DNA of 64,000 bases from Trichobilharzia regenti (Eukaryota > Platyhelminthes > Trematoda > Strigeidida > Schistosomatidae), in NCBI GenBank assembly GCA_944472135.2, contig OX235270.1:146707632-146771631 (forward strand), read 5' to 3'. A program made the translations under genes and the position numbers. Position 1 is the stretch's first letter. Every line of letters starts with the position of its first letter. The notes under the pieces are model-generated. The model saw nothing but the letters and a program-made list of their open reading frames with translations. It did not search any database and had not been told where the DNA came from. Of this stretch, positions 52,568-63,639 are shown in pieces.

Positions 52568-53337
52568 ACATAACATAACATAAGCTTTATTCCAAATCAG
52601 TACTTGTGATACAGAATGGAATTCTCAGCATTTTACTACAATATTGCATCCAGTTTTTTACATTAACAATAAATAAAGTTCTACATAGTTTAAAGTTATC
52701 TCAACAACATATTAGTATGTCGGTAGCAAAGCCAAAATTAAAGTGTTTGAAGGTGTTAGAAAAGTAGATACTACTAGCATATTTACTGGCGTAAGCGATA
52801 GCAAAATGTTCGAGATGTACAGAGTGTGAAAGAACGAACAAGAATGTTTTAAGTAGAGTTTGCAAGGAAGAGAGAAACAAAACAGCACATAACAAAAATA
52901 AATACAGAATGAAGAGCGAGAAAACGTTGTACCCATAAATGATGTGAGTTGGAAAGACAAGATCCATTGGTTCTACTGACTATTTAATAAGTTAAAGGTT
53001 TCATGCCTGATGCATTCTTTGTCGCACAGAACACGAGCTAAGTAGGGTATGGATGAGTTTTTGTACTTACTAGTGCGGGCATATAGTTTCCTATATAGGC
53101 TTCTTGTTTTCCCTGAAGAGATACATGGGGAGAGTTGTGAATGTAGAAGGTGTTGTGAGTCAGATAAAATGGATTTCGCCCATTTTTCACATGAGTCCAT
53201 ATGCCTGTCCACCAGAATATTAACTAGCTGGCTAAGTGGCAAGCTGCTTACCCTGCTGACAACCTTTAACATCCTACGTAATAAGGTATAGTCTTTCTTC
53301 AATAGCCCAGGAAAGACTAAGGGGGAACAATAGTAGT
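52568..53337 (-). pseudogene. LINE-C 3' end, minus strand
   Basis: The minus strand reads SPLVFPGLLKKDYTLLRRML then ISSGKTRSLYRKLYARTSKY and VPYLAR-like ending, matching the last ~130 residues of the intact ORF at 36114. The 3' UTR ends in AACAT repeats (acataacataacataag at 52568). Inserted into a PLE 5' region: ctcctatttg before and tagtaggggtagtagaattt after reconstitute the uninterrupted order seen at 49970-50010. Confidence 0.85.
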
Positions 53338-53600
53338 AGGGGTAGTAGAATTTTCCAGATATCTGGGTGGACAGGTGTTGAATCATTCCCAATAACACGT
53401 ATTTGCAGTTGGTTCGATAATCAAAGCTTCCGTTATCAAGCGCTCCCTCCCCACACCCTGTGGCAAAAGTCAAAGTGACAAGGTACACAAGAACTGTGTT
53501 TAGGAAATCCGTGATGAGACCTTGTAACGGGATGGTGGTCTTCGTAAGTGTATGATCTGACGATTGGCTTTCGTCATCTTCCTTCATGATTCATGAGACA
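53338..53600 (+). mobile_element. PLE 5' region fragment
   Basis: gtagaattttccagatatct and gggtggacaggtgttgaatc match 49990-50030 and, diverged, 9895-9935. No reliable frame. Confidence 0.55.
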
Positions 53601-53737
53601 ACTGGGTTTATATTCATAGGTCGATAACCTCATGGCCACTCCCTTACTTTGTTCGTTCACTTTCATTTGAAACCTAAATATACTGTAGAAGTCAAGTATA
53701 CCTGCACTCCTAATGTGACCGAAACGAGTAAATTTAT

Positions 53738-54100
53738 CTGAAAAAGAGAATATGTTCAGCGAAGAGACTCTTTTCGCCGGCGAATTCATTCACATAGCTA
53801 GCTGTACAATCGCATTTATATGTACATATATATAACTATTTGTGTGTGACGTTTGTCAAGTTTAGATAATTAATCGGGTAATATAAGAAGGAGATCTAAT
53901 ACAGAAACAAGGCTAACTAGACAACAACTAAAGTGAGATTGAGTTAGTTAGTAAGTTAGATTACGTAATATGTAATTGACTAAAATGTTTCAACTTAGGT
54001 CAGGGTAGAAACAAAGGTAATTACAAGTAGAGACCAAGTAGAAGTAGGGTAGAAAATAATGCCATATAGATTAGAACTGAAATGGAGCAAATAAGTTGGA
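53738..54100. mobile_element. Foldback family, single arm
   Basis: ctgaaaaagagaatatgttc, cgaagagactcttttcgccg, then gattgagttagttagtaagt and ggtagagaccaag-like sequence match the arm and centre of the element at 2555, without the second arm. Confidence 0.7.
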
Positions 54101-54301
54101 TGACGTAACATAAATGACTAGAAATTGAGCGTTGGTCAAGTCAGCAACAGTAGTAATGAGGTGTAGAAATTAAATCGGGTGGGGGTAGAGAACAAGAAGG
54201 TTGAAAATGTAAAATATTACAACTGAAAAGACAAAATGATACTAATGAAGAGACAAGAGAAAAGTATTAGGTAGAATTTACTTGTCGGGTAATAAGATAG
54301 A

Positions 54302-54679
54302 TTACGTCCATTGCAAGTGTAGTGATTGAACGAACTTCCTCTGTATGCAGAGTTCAGGACTTAGCAAGCGAATCACCATTGCTTCTGCAGTATGACGAAG
54401 TCTGATTCTTACATTTTTAGAAAGACTACTTGGTATTCTGTAGACAACTTTGAAGTTTGTTTGGAGTGTAGCTTGGTGTCCGGAATCTATCAGATGTTCT
54501 AAGATGGAGCTTTGGGGCCATCGTTTTTCTCCTATGTAAGACCATGTTGGTAAGTGTTTGGTGACACGTTTGGAAATCGAACACTGGGTAAGGCCGATAC
54601 ACCTGGGTCCACACGAGCAGGTGAAGGATAAAGGAATATCACGTGGACGCAAATTCCTCGTCGTATCTTTTGTACTCAA
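54302..54679 (-). pseudogene. PLE GIY-YIG endonuclease, minus strand
   Basis: 125-codon frame STKDTTRNLRPRDIPLSF, CSCGPRCIGLTQCSISKRVT, SSILEHLIDSGHQATLQTNF, LSPELCIQRKFVQSL. The cysteine pair and Ile-Gly are kept, the following Arg is replaced. The frame is otherwise open. Abuts the LTR-B at 54681. Confidence 0.82.
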
Positions 54680-54680
54680 C

Positions 54681-55043
54681 CGTTATGTACTGCTGTTGAG
54701 TGAGTTATTAGAGTTTTACCCGTCGCCAAATTATTGTTGTGTACTGGTCGAGTAGCTAGTAGTCCTGACGCAAGAAGGCGGAAATCAGAAAACCACCAGG
54801 TTCACGATGATACTTGTATTTTCAAACACAAGGAAAAATCAATGTCACACAAGAGTGTGAGTGAAAAAGTATCAATGTCCAAACAAGTGTGTGAACACAA
54901 GTGTATGAGCGAATGTTCAAAATGAACGAATCAATAGACAGTCTTAACATGATTGTTAATTATAATGGAATATCGATCCGTATATACATAGCAAAATATA
55001 ACAGACTATCAAACAAACACACATATTGTATGGATATATATCA
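54681..55043 (-). mobile_element. 3' LTR of the type-B Gypsy element (363 bp)
   Basis: Same length as the LTR at 57424-57786. I count six differences, all transitions, including CG for TG at the left end. On the minus strand it follows a polypurine tract, which marks it as the 3' LTR of the element whose gag and protease lie at 54956-57401. Confidence 0.85.
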
Positions 55044-55609
55044 CCTCCCCTTTTGAGAAGATTGACGATTAGTAGGGTGTTTTCTTGGGGGTTATCTGGA
55101 ACCGTTGAGCTTGTTGTTGACGTCTGTCGCTTCGTCTGCCTGTTGGGTTTGCGGCTTCGGCTTCGTCCGGAATTGTCTGACATTTTATGTTTCTTGACTG
55201 CATTGCATAGAGAACATTTGAGTTCACCAGTTAGTTTGAGCCGCCCACCACAGGCGCTGAGAAGAGTCTGGGAAGTATTTGTGATAGGTGGTCTGCCAAT
55301 ATAATTCCAAAGTTTCTCTGATATAACAGTAATATCAGAGGCGGTATCTAGCTGCAGACGTGTATCATGACCATTCATCTGAAGATCAAGATATTTCCGC
55401 ATACCTGGTGTTGTGACTTGACAGGTTGCGAGTAGACTCATTGACCTTTTTGGGGAATTAGGACCAACAGTTTGTTGAGCTTTCGCTGGATTATGATATC
55501 TGTGTTTGTGTGGCTGACAAAAACCATTTTTATGACCGATGATTTTGCACTTGCTGCAACGATGATTTTTGTATGGACAGGACTTTACAAAGTGCCACAA
55601 TGCCAGCAT
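54956..55609 (-). pseudogene. Gypsy type-B zinc knuckle and protease, internally deleted pol
   Basis: The minus-strand frame starts within the zinc-knuckle region: C-x2-C-x4-H-x4-C in CSKCKIIGHKNGFC. An upstream CWHCG is in another frame, marking a frameshift near 55600. The retropepsin active site follows in LQLDTASDITVISEKLWNYI (Asp-Thr-Ala variant Asp-Thr-Ala-Ser), with CGGRLKLTGELKC downstream. After about 130 residues the sequence jumps to a basic Ser/Arg-rich tail (SDNSGRSRSRKPNRQTKRQ) and reaches the polypurine tract, so reverse transcriptase, RNase H and integrase are absent. The terminal ORF runs on into the LTR. Confidence 0.82.
55044..55056 (-). promoter_or_regulatory. Polypurine tract of the type-B element
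   Basis: Minus-strand CTCAAAAGGGGAGG directly upstream of the 3' LTR start (TGATATATATCC). Confidence 0.75.
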
Positions 55610-55725
55610 GGTGATGTTGGGGTATTCTTTGCAGTAATTTGAGAAGTTGGACGAGTATGTGTAGATTTACGTGGAACATTAGAAGAAGGTGGGTCAGGAG
55701 TGGATGATGAGAGATTTTTGCTCTT

Positions 55726-56193
55726 TCATAATGCATGAATATCAGAGCTTCTCGAAGTTGTTGATTCGACCAGGTGTGTGTCTTTCTGCAAATTAATCAG
55801 CCGTTGATATTCATCAGCTATGTCATGTAATGTTAACTTAGGATTTTCTTCTAGCTGATTGAGCAGTCGAGTTCGGATATCTGTGAAACGAGGAGATTGA
55901 AGACTGCATATGAGAATCATGGCTTTGAATTGATCATCTGTTAAGGACCTGAGTCGAAATCTCTCACATTCTCGGTTGACTGTGCCAACATGAGTAAGAA
56001 AATCATCATTTTCATTCATTGTCAGCTTGAGGCAACGATATCGTATGTCGAATAATGAGGAGTGGTCTCCAAAATGTTCACGCAGCAGATTTATTGTATC
56101 ATCGAAACACTTGTCACGTGGTTTTTGGGGTAAAATTAGGTTGCAGTACCTTTCATATTCTGCGGGACCCAATTTACGTAATAACAATCGCAC
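55726..56193 (-). pseudogene. Gypsy type-B gag, capsid region
   Basis: RLLLRKLGPAEYERYCNLIL, ECERFRLRSLTDDQFKAMIL, LNQLEENPKLTLHDIADEYQ: typical Gypsy capsid. On the other side of the solo LTR (56194-56487) the same frame continues as EVDACK at 56492, so the LTR interrupts gag. The first codons of the open frame upstream of RLLL are LTR sequence, not gag. Confidence 0.85.
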
Positions 56194-56487
56194 TGTAGCG
56201 GTAAATAATTCCCCAAAATTATTGACCACAGCAATCACTCATTGGATGCTGACCACCACTGTTTAAGTCGACTTGTTTAGCTGAAGGCTTCCTGTCAAGC
56301 ATCCCCGCCATTTGGTACCCCGTCGTGTCACGTACACGATCACTAGCTAGCTAAGCGTTCGTCTGAAGGCTTGTTTTGGTCCCGAAATATATCAGGAAGT
56401 CTGGACGATCAATTATTGGCTTTTGCTTTGTTTTCGGTACGCGAGAATAATTTAGAGGCTGTGTAAGATAATTCCGTCAACTCTAAA
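56194..56487 (+). mobile_element. Solo LTR, type A (294 bp) with 4-bp TSD gcac
   Basis: TGTAGCGG...CTCTAAA flanked by gcac (56190-56193 and 56488-56491), inserted in type-B gag. Corresponds to the split LTR at 1486-2314 in copy 1, but here gag flanks it on both sides, so the internal region has been lost by LTR-LTR recombination or was never present. Contains the unoccupied target of the nested LTR (caagc at 56296-56300). Confidence 0.93.
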
Positions 56488-56491
56488 GCAC

Positions 56492-57401
56492 CTTGCAAGC
56501 ATCGACTTCAGAGGCGAGATCAACTGTGAATAAATCCTCATATCGTTGATACCATGTCTCAAAAGTAACATTAGCATCTGGATCATAATTGAATTGTGTA
56601 ATACTATTTACAATTCCATCGACAGATGGTAGCATGGTATGATTCGGATTGCTTGAAGGTGAAACTGAACCAGTTTGTTGGTTGATGAGCATTTCCATCA
56701 ATTTCCTTTGTTGCTCAAGCAGTAATTATCTTGAAAGTCCCCATTTAGTCATATGAAAAAGAGAAGACGTTCAGCGAAGAGACACTTTTCGGCGAATTCA
56801 TTCACATATAGCTGTACAATCGCATTTATATATAATTATTTGTGTGTGTGTGTGTGTATACATGAGGTTTGTCAAGTTTAGATAATTGGTCAGATAATAA
56901 AAGAATGATCTAATATAGAAACAAGGTTAATTGGACAGCAACTAAAGTAAGATTGAGTTAGTAAGTTAGATGACGTAATACAATAGACTAAAATGTTTTA
57001 ACTTAGGTTAGGGTAGCAACAGAGGTAATTGCTCAATTTCATTTCTAATTTAAATGGCATTATTATCTACCCAACTTCTACTTAGTCTCTACCTGTAATT
57101 ACCTCTGTTGCTACCCTGACCTAAGTTAAAACATTTTAGTCTATTGTATTACGTCATCTAACTTACTAACTCAATCTTACTTTAGTTGCTGTCCAATTAA
57201 CCTTGTTTCTATATTAGATCATTCTTGTATTACCTGTTCAATTATCTAATTTTGACAAACCTCATGTAACACACACACACACAAATAATTATATATAAAT
57301 GCGATTGTACAGCTATGTGAATGAATTCGCCGAAAAGTGTCTCTTCGCTGAACGTCTTCTCTTTTTCATACAAGCAGTAATTCCAATTTAGAAGAATCCA
57401 T
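56492..57401 (-). pseudogene. Gypsy type-B gag N-terminus, copy 2, with foldback insert
   Basis: Same arrangement as 2319-3231: start ATG at 57401, foldback insertion, then KLMEMLINQQTG ... TFETWYQRYEDLF. One residue differs from copy 1 (Thr for Lys in TFETWYQ). Unlike copy 1, the capsid continues at 56193 on the far side of the solo LTR. Confidence 0.8.
56728..57370. mobile_element. Foldback element, copy 2
   Basis: Duplicate of 2555-3200 with the same 12-bp flanks (56716-56727 and 57371-57382). Its arms pair slightly better than in copy 1: GAAGAGACACTTTTCGGCG here mirrors the right arm exactly where copy 1 has GAATAGACAC. Confidence 0.85.
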
Positions 57402-57423
57402 AATTTTCCCATTCGCCAAATTA

Positions 57424-57786
57424 TGTTATGTACTGCTGTTGAGTGAGTTATTAGAGTTTTACCCGTCGCCAAATTATTGTTGTGTACTGGTCGAGTAACT
57501 AGTAGTCCTGACGCAAGAAGGCGGAAATCAGAAAACCACCAGGTTCACGATGATACTTGTATTTTCAAACACAAGGAAAAATCAATGTCACACAAGAGTG
57601 TGAGTGAAAAAGTATCAATGTCCAAACAAGTGTGTGAACACAAGTGTATGAGCGGATGTTCAAAATGAACGAATCAATAGACAGTCTTAACATGATTGTT
57701 AATTGTAATGGAATATCGATCCGTATATACATAGCAAAATATAACAGACTGTCAAACAAACACACATATTGTGTGGATATATATCA
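57424..57786 (-). mobile_element. 5' LTR of the type-B element, copy 2
   Basis: Duplicate of 3254-3616. Paired with the 3' LTR at 54681. The bases outside the pair (tcaac at 54676-54680, cgaac at 57787-57791) do not form a clean 5-bp target duplication, and the flanks belong to different elements. Confidence 0.82.
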
Positions 57787-57809
57787 CGAACTCAGATTTC
57801 GTCTGCGTT

Positions 57810-58500
57810 TAGTTCATTATAGTTGATGCAACTCCTCAAAACAGCCATTTCACTCCTTATCCTGAAAGTGTCGCGGAAACTCTTCCTTACAGTTCAAGGA
57901 CGTACTTATTCCTTTATCAGAGGCAACTATAGTTTGCGATGTATCTACCGGCACTAATCTTCGGTTTGTTCCTCTCAGATGCTGAACAGCGTTGTTTCAA
58001 CACTTACATTCGCTTTCTCATTCTGGAGTACGTGCTACGGTCAGACTTATCAGCGAACGTTTCGTGTGGCCTAGAATGAACTCTGACATTCGGAGATGGG
58101 CACGGGAATGTCTCCAATGCCAATGCTCAAAAAAAGTACATCGCCACACTGTTACAACGCCGAAGACGTTTGGTTTACAAGAAAAAAGATTTCAACATGT
58201 TCATATAGACATTGTAGGACCACTACCAACATCAAGAGTATATTATACACACATATCCTGACAGCGATCAATAGGTTTACTCGATGGGCTATTACATGCC
58301 TCCTAAACGATATATCTGCAGAAAATGTTGCTTTGGTTTTTCTCGACCGTTGGGTGTCAAATTACGGTGTACCAACTACTATTACATCCGACTGAGGCGT
58401 TCAATTCCAATCGACGCTGTTTCGTGAAGTAACGAGACTCCTTGGAGTGAAACATATCTCCACAACAGCTTATCATCCGGCAGACCAGTCCTGTAGCTTC
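57810..58500 (+). pseudogene. Degenerate Gypsy integrase fragment, copy 2
   Basis: Duplicate of 3640-4330 with the same frameshift and the same TGA after ITSD, so these lesions predate the duplication. Confidence 0.8.
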
Positions 58501-58559
58501 ATTTTACATTTTACACGGAGCAAATAATAAATAGCATGTTGAAAATTCCTGTCTATGAA

Positions 58560-60035
58560 TCTGTCTGCTACAACTCCATTATAGATAAGATTTTATTTTG
58601 ATAAACTGTCTCACAGTGTAGTTTTATACAGTAATATTAACTGATGACCACAAGTTTCAAGCACAAACTATTGCCACTCATAATCATATCAAGTCACTCA
58701 CCCACTCACTCACTCACACAACTTTCTTGTTTCCTTCATTTATATACATGTGTGGAATTGATGATTAGATATGTGAATACAAATCAGTAATATAGGAGAC
58801 AATGTTCATTCAGAAATAATAATAATAATAATATGAGTGTTATTCATCAAATACAATCAGATGGGAAATTAGACGAGTGTTTTTATAGTTAAAATAAATA
58901 ACTTGTTAGAATGTTGTGATGTACGTGAACTGAATTGAAATAGAATACAATTTAAGATTATTTATTATCCTCCTCTGATTTCACTGACTGACTGATGACT
59001 GACTGAATCACTGATGGTAATAATATCTTCCATATCTCTGGTATTTGCATTGAGTCATTTCGATTGTGCATGTGTTGGGTGTAGACTGGATGAACCAGGC
59101 AGGATTCAGTAATCAACCCTCTCTCTCTCTCTCCACCTACCTAGATTACTTCTTAGAATTTTAACCCTCTCCCACCATGCTATTTTGTGATTGTGTGTTA
59201 ATGCATGCATGCAGTGCAATGTAGTGCTGAGCTTTTTTCCAAATTACTCATCTTCTCGGGGTCAACCATTCTTACCTTAGCTAAATTCTTATGTTCCGAC
59301 AATCTGATTACCCCCGATCTACTAGTTTGTCCTGTGTATGTAGTTGACCTAACTCACAGTCAGTGTAAGGTATTTTGTAAATTATATTATTTTGTGTAAT
59401 TGGGTCAACCGACAGGGTCCTTTAACCTACAGAGCTTGTCCTATCTGAGTGAGTTTTTAGGTTTGAATGCCACCAGCCTAATTCCTGCTTTATTAAGAAT
59501 CCTACGTAGGGAGGGTTTCAGATGTCCCCTCCCTCCTTATATGGTATAACAGTTGATGACTTATATTCTCTCTTATTTATGTTATCATTGCGAGTTTCAC
59601 AATTATTTTTATCTTGCTTTTGGCCTTTTTCAATCTTCCTAATAAATTTTATAGGGTAGTTAGCTATTTGATAGCAACGCTTCTTCTACTTGTTTCATTT
59701 CATCATTCAGGTCTTTTCTTGTACTACTTAGTGCTGCTGCTCGGTTTGTTAGACACTTAACTTAACTAGGTCTGCCTTCACAGACAGTTGACGGATGAGA
59801 TGAATTAAAGTCTAAATATCTATTAGTAGAATGCGTCGGTTTTTTATAAACGCTAGTGCGTAGTTTACCTTCTTCTATTCATTTTATTTTAAAATCTAAC
59901 ATACTTGTGTCAGTGACTTGATATGATTATGAGCAGTGATAAATTTTGCTCGAAACGTGGTCATCGGTTAATATGGCTGTATAACACTGTGTGATCTATC
60001 AAAATAAAATATTATTTATAATGTAGTTATTACTA
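58560..60035. mobile_element. PLE remnant, copy 2
   Basis: Duplicate of 4390-5860; differs mainly in simple-repeat lengths (AAT run near 58818, GACT run near 58984, CT run near 59119). Confidence 0.55.
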
Positions 60036-60268
60036 TCAGTACTTTTCAGTTCTGATTGCTTGATATATTTAAGTTCTTCCCTTGATAACTAATTGTTCAG
60101 TTAAGTGGTGTAATTGAAGTATAATGTATTTTATCTTGATTTTAATCTCTTATACACCCTTAGCCTTCTCTTTTTGAACATGACCTGAATAACACTCAAA
60201 TATGTCGTTTTGAATAATTCGATTCAATGTAGTTTATGTCCCAATGTATTTCCGATATTATATGTACA

Positions 60269-60893
60269 TATCAAAGCAAGGATCGGGAAAGCAAGAAAAG
60301 CCTGCATTACCCTTCAGTCTGTGTGGAGGTCAACATCACTCACCATCAAAAATAAGATCCCGATTTTCAACTCCAATGTGAAGCCAGTCAGTGCTACTAC
60401 ATACGGATCAGAGATTTGCACTGTGCGTCATGAAGAGCATCTCAAACAAACTTCAAACCTTCATTAACAGTCATCTTCACTCAATACCACTCAAGATCAG
60501 ATGGCTGGCCAGAAAAGATCAGGAACAGGGAGGGATCTCTGTCAATCAGCGAACCAACCAACACAGCAGGAACCGACTGTGAAACAAATAGGCAGGAAGA
60601 AATGGAGATGGATTGGATGACCATACGCTGAGGAAACCATCAAGTGAGTGACATCACTAGACAAGCCATTTCTCGAGTGGAACCAGGCCGAAAGGGAAGC
60701 GGGTGGCGAGTTGGTCGTGAGTGCATGGGTGAGGGTGACTTGGAGAAGGTTATGTGAAGAGGAGATGAAAGCATGTGGGCAGACTTGGAGCGGAGTGAAA
60801 AAGTTGTCAGAAATCAGAAGGCAATGGAGACTTGGGCGGCTGAAGCCATATGTTCCTCTAGGCATTAAAGGAAATAATAATACGTGTAGAATA
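60269..60893 (+). mobile_element. LINE-A 3' fragment, plus strand, copy 2
   Basis: Counterpart of 6094-6718. At several sites it agrees with the inverted LINE-A at 61816-62826 against copy 1: ggccagaaaagatcaggaac, agtgcatgggtgagggtgac and acaagccatttctcgagtgg are the same in both arms here. Confidence 0.85.
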
Positions 60894-61129
60894 CGCGGAA
60901 GAGTTCCACCGAAATTTGATGAATTTATTAAATCCTGCTTTATTAACCTTTGTTGCTGGTTTTAAATACGCATGAGGAAATAAATGTTTCCAGTATTTAT
61001 AGACACCTGACAGCGATTTACACATCTATTCATGTTAAAATTTATTAGTGTTTTTCATAATCATTTTCGTCCTAGCCAGAATTTTCTTGTTTAATTCAAG
61101 GAACCGTTTATTCCACTCGATCATTTCAG

Positions 61130-61324
61130 CTTAAACAATGTGAGATCACCTTATCAAGTCTTGAATCTCGACTTCTTGAAAGAGAAAGTCAACTGACAAA
61201 ATGTGTTGGACAGTACAGCCAATACAATTCAGTTGACCGTGTTCAATGCTCACAGCTAACAGATTTAGTCAAAGATCTTAAACAACAAATCACAGAGCAT
61301 AAGAAAATGAATATGATTTCAAAA
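61130..61324 (+). CDS. Coiled-coil protein exon, copy 2
   Basis: Duplicate of the exon at 6956-7150 with the same acceptor (tcatttcag) and donor (GTAAGT), the same 195-bp length and an open frame. I see no difference in the coding sequence. Whether further exons follow lies beyond the window. It may belong to a second gene copy or to an assembly duplicate. Confidence 0.8.
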
Positions 61325-61815
61325 GTAAGTCTTAAAATCATCGAATTAGCATAACACATTTTTACAAAGTTTACGGAGAAGTTATCAAAAGAAACGATGC
61401 GTTAACCAATTTTTGTATGTTACAATAAGCTAATTCAGGGTAAAATTCAACGACTAATCAAAGTGCAGATAAGGAATTCTCCCGTGTTATGTCTTATGTT
61501 TTGATTAACCATGATTTTGGGGACATTCATGCGGTCAATATCTTCTTGTCATTTTTATGATTTCTCTCTTATAAATATTCACTGTTTTACATTTCACAAA
61601 TTAGATGGACACGAATTTTGGGTATATCCTTTTTTTTCTTTGTTTCACTGAAGAAGTTTAATAGTTTGATGGGCAGATAAGATCCGTTCCTAAGCAATTC
61701 AAATACACGAGTAACTGAATATATCCATAATCTAGTATATACATAATCCTATATGTATTTTTATGCTTTATCTATATATCTATCTTATAAAGTCAGACAA
61801 AAAGTAATACATGTA
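61325..61815 (+). other. Intron, copy 2
   Basis: Duplicate of 7151-7641; no feature seen beyond the TSD at its right end (61806-61815). Confidence 0.55.
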
Positions 61816-62826
61816 TTATTATATCCTTTAGTTCCTAGAGGAACATAGGGCTTCAGCCGCCCAAGTCTCCATTGCCTTCTGTTTTCTGACAACTTTTTCA
61901 CTCCGCTCCAAGTCTGCCCACATGCTTTCATCTCCTCTTCACATAACCTTCTCCAAGTCACCCTCACCCATGCACTCACGACCAACTCGCCACCCGCTTC
62001 CCTTTCGGCCTGGTTCCACTCGAGAAATGGCTTGTCTAGTGATGTCACTCACTTGATGGTTTCCTCAGCGTATGGTCATCCAATCCATCTCCATTTCTTC
62101 CTGCCTATTTGTTTCACAGTCGGTTCCTGCTGTGTTGGTTGGTTCGCTGATTGACAGAGATCCCTCCCTGTTCCTGATCTTTTCTGGCCAGCCATCTGAT
62201 CTTGAGTGGTATTGAGTGAAGATGACTGTTGATGAAGGTTTGAAGTTTGTTGGAGATGCTCTTCATGACGCACAGTGCAAATCTCTGATCCGTATAGTAG
62301 CACTGACTGGCTTCACATTGGAGTTGAAAATCGGGATCTTATTTTTGATGGTGAGTGATGTTGACCTCCACACAGACTGAAGGGTAATGCAGGCTTTTCT
62401 CGCTTTTTCGACTCTGGCCTTGATAGTGTGGTCCGTTCCGCCGGCCTGTAGTTGAAACAATGCTTCCCAGGTAGGTGAAGGAGGTTGTTTCTTTCAGGTT
62501 CCTCCCATTTATGCAGGCTGACTGTCGTCTGTTGTTGTTGCTGCTGTTGGTGTTGGCCAAGAATATTCATCACCTACATCTGTTTTACGTATGTTCACCT
62601 GTAGTCCTATCCTCTCTGGATGCTTCTTGTGCCAGCTTGTTGCTTTTCACTTGCATATCTTCCAGTTTGTGGGAAATCAGACATATATGCCACATCGGCG
62701 AAGTCCACATCCTCCAAGTTCTATTTTTGTGTGAGCCCATTTTATGCCTGTTTCCTCATTGGCCGCTAGCTGTCTGTCGCATTATCCAGTCTACTGCAAT
62801 CAGGAAGATCTTTGGCGATAATAGAC
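61816..62826 (-). mobile_element. LINE-A 3' fragment, minus strand, copy 2, with 10-bp TSD
   Basis: Same insertion as 7642-8664: aatacatgta at 61806-61815 and 62827-62836. The interior differs from copy 1 by many substitutions and small indels (gttgctgctgttggtgttgg for gttgtttctcttggtgttgg; cttcccaggtaggtgaagg for cttaccatgtaggtgggtgg), while the flanking intron is nearly unchanged. Confidence 0.88.
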
Positions 62827-63072
62827 AATACATGTAATAATACATGTAGTGTCTTTTATATTTTCCATTCAATTAATACTCATATTCAGTGCGCTAATTT
62901 TATCCACAGAGAGAGGAAAAACTACACCGACTATTATAAAGGTAAAATACGCTTTGTGAACTTTGGAGACCGAAAAATGAGGACTGATCGGCTGAACGGG
63001 CTGACGAATACACATGAAAAACACTGGCAGTTTGTTTTTGTGTTAATTAATTGTGCTCTTATACTTCAATGG

Positions 63073-63324
63073 TGTGCGTCGGTGGCATAGCGGTTAGGAC
63101 GCTCGCCGACCATGCACATGGTCCAGAGTTCGATCCCCGGCCACCGACGAGGCACTCCTTTACCCCTCGCCAAGCCAGAAATAATGCTGGTAAAGAGGAA
63201 AGGTTAGGCATGAGGCTGTCTAGCAACCCCATCCTGTAAAAATAATCACCACTTCTACAAAAACTTCAAGTCACTAGCTGCTGGAAGCCCTATGTTCCAC
63301 TGAGGAACGTGAAGGAAATAAAAA
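63073..63324 (+). mobile_element. SINE-1, copy 2
   Basis: Duplicate of 8911-9162, TSD atacttcaatgg at 63061-63072 and 63325-63336; A and B boxes intact. Confidence 0.9.
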
Positions 63325-63403
63325 ATACTTCAATGGTTATTAAAACGCGATGATGATAAGTTTTGACGATTTTGTTAATGCTTCGAGCAAAAATACCCCC
63401 TGT

Positions 63404-63639
63404 GTTTTTTTTCCTTTACGTTCCCAGTGGGACATAGGGCCTCAAGCTAGTGGCTTGAAATTTCCGTAGCAGTGGTGTTTAATTTTTACAGGATGGGGTT
63501 GCTAGCCTCATGCCCAACATTTCTTCTTTACCAGCACATTATTTCTGGCTTAACGAGGTAAAGGAGTGAGTCGGCCGGTGATCGAACCCCGGACCATGTG
63601 CATGTTCGGCGAGCGTCCTAACCGCTATGCCACCGACGC
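63404..63639 (-). mobile_element. SINE-1, minus strand, copy 2
   Basis: Duplicate of 9242-9477. The B-box side reads gtgatcgaaccccggaccat here, closer to consensus than copy 1 (gtgattgaacc). Confidence 0.85.
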
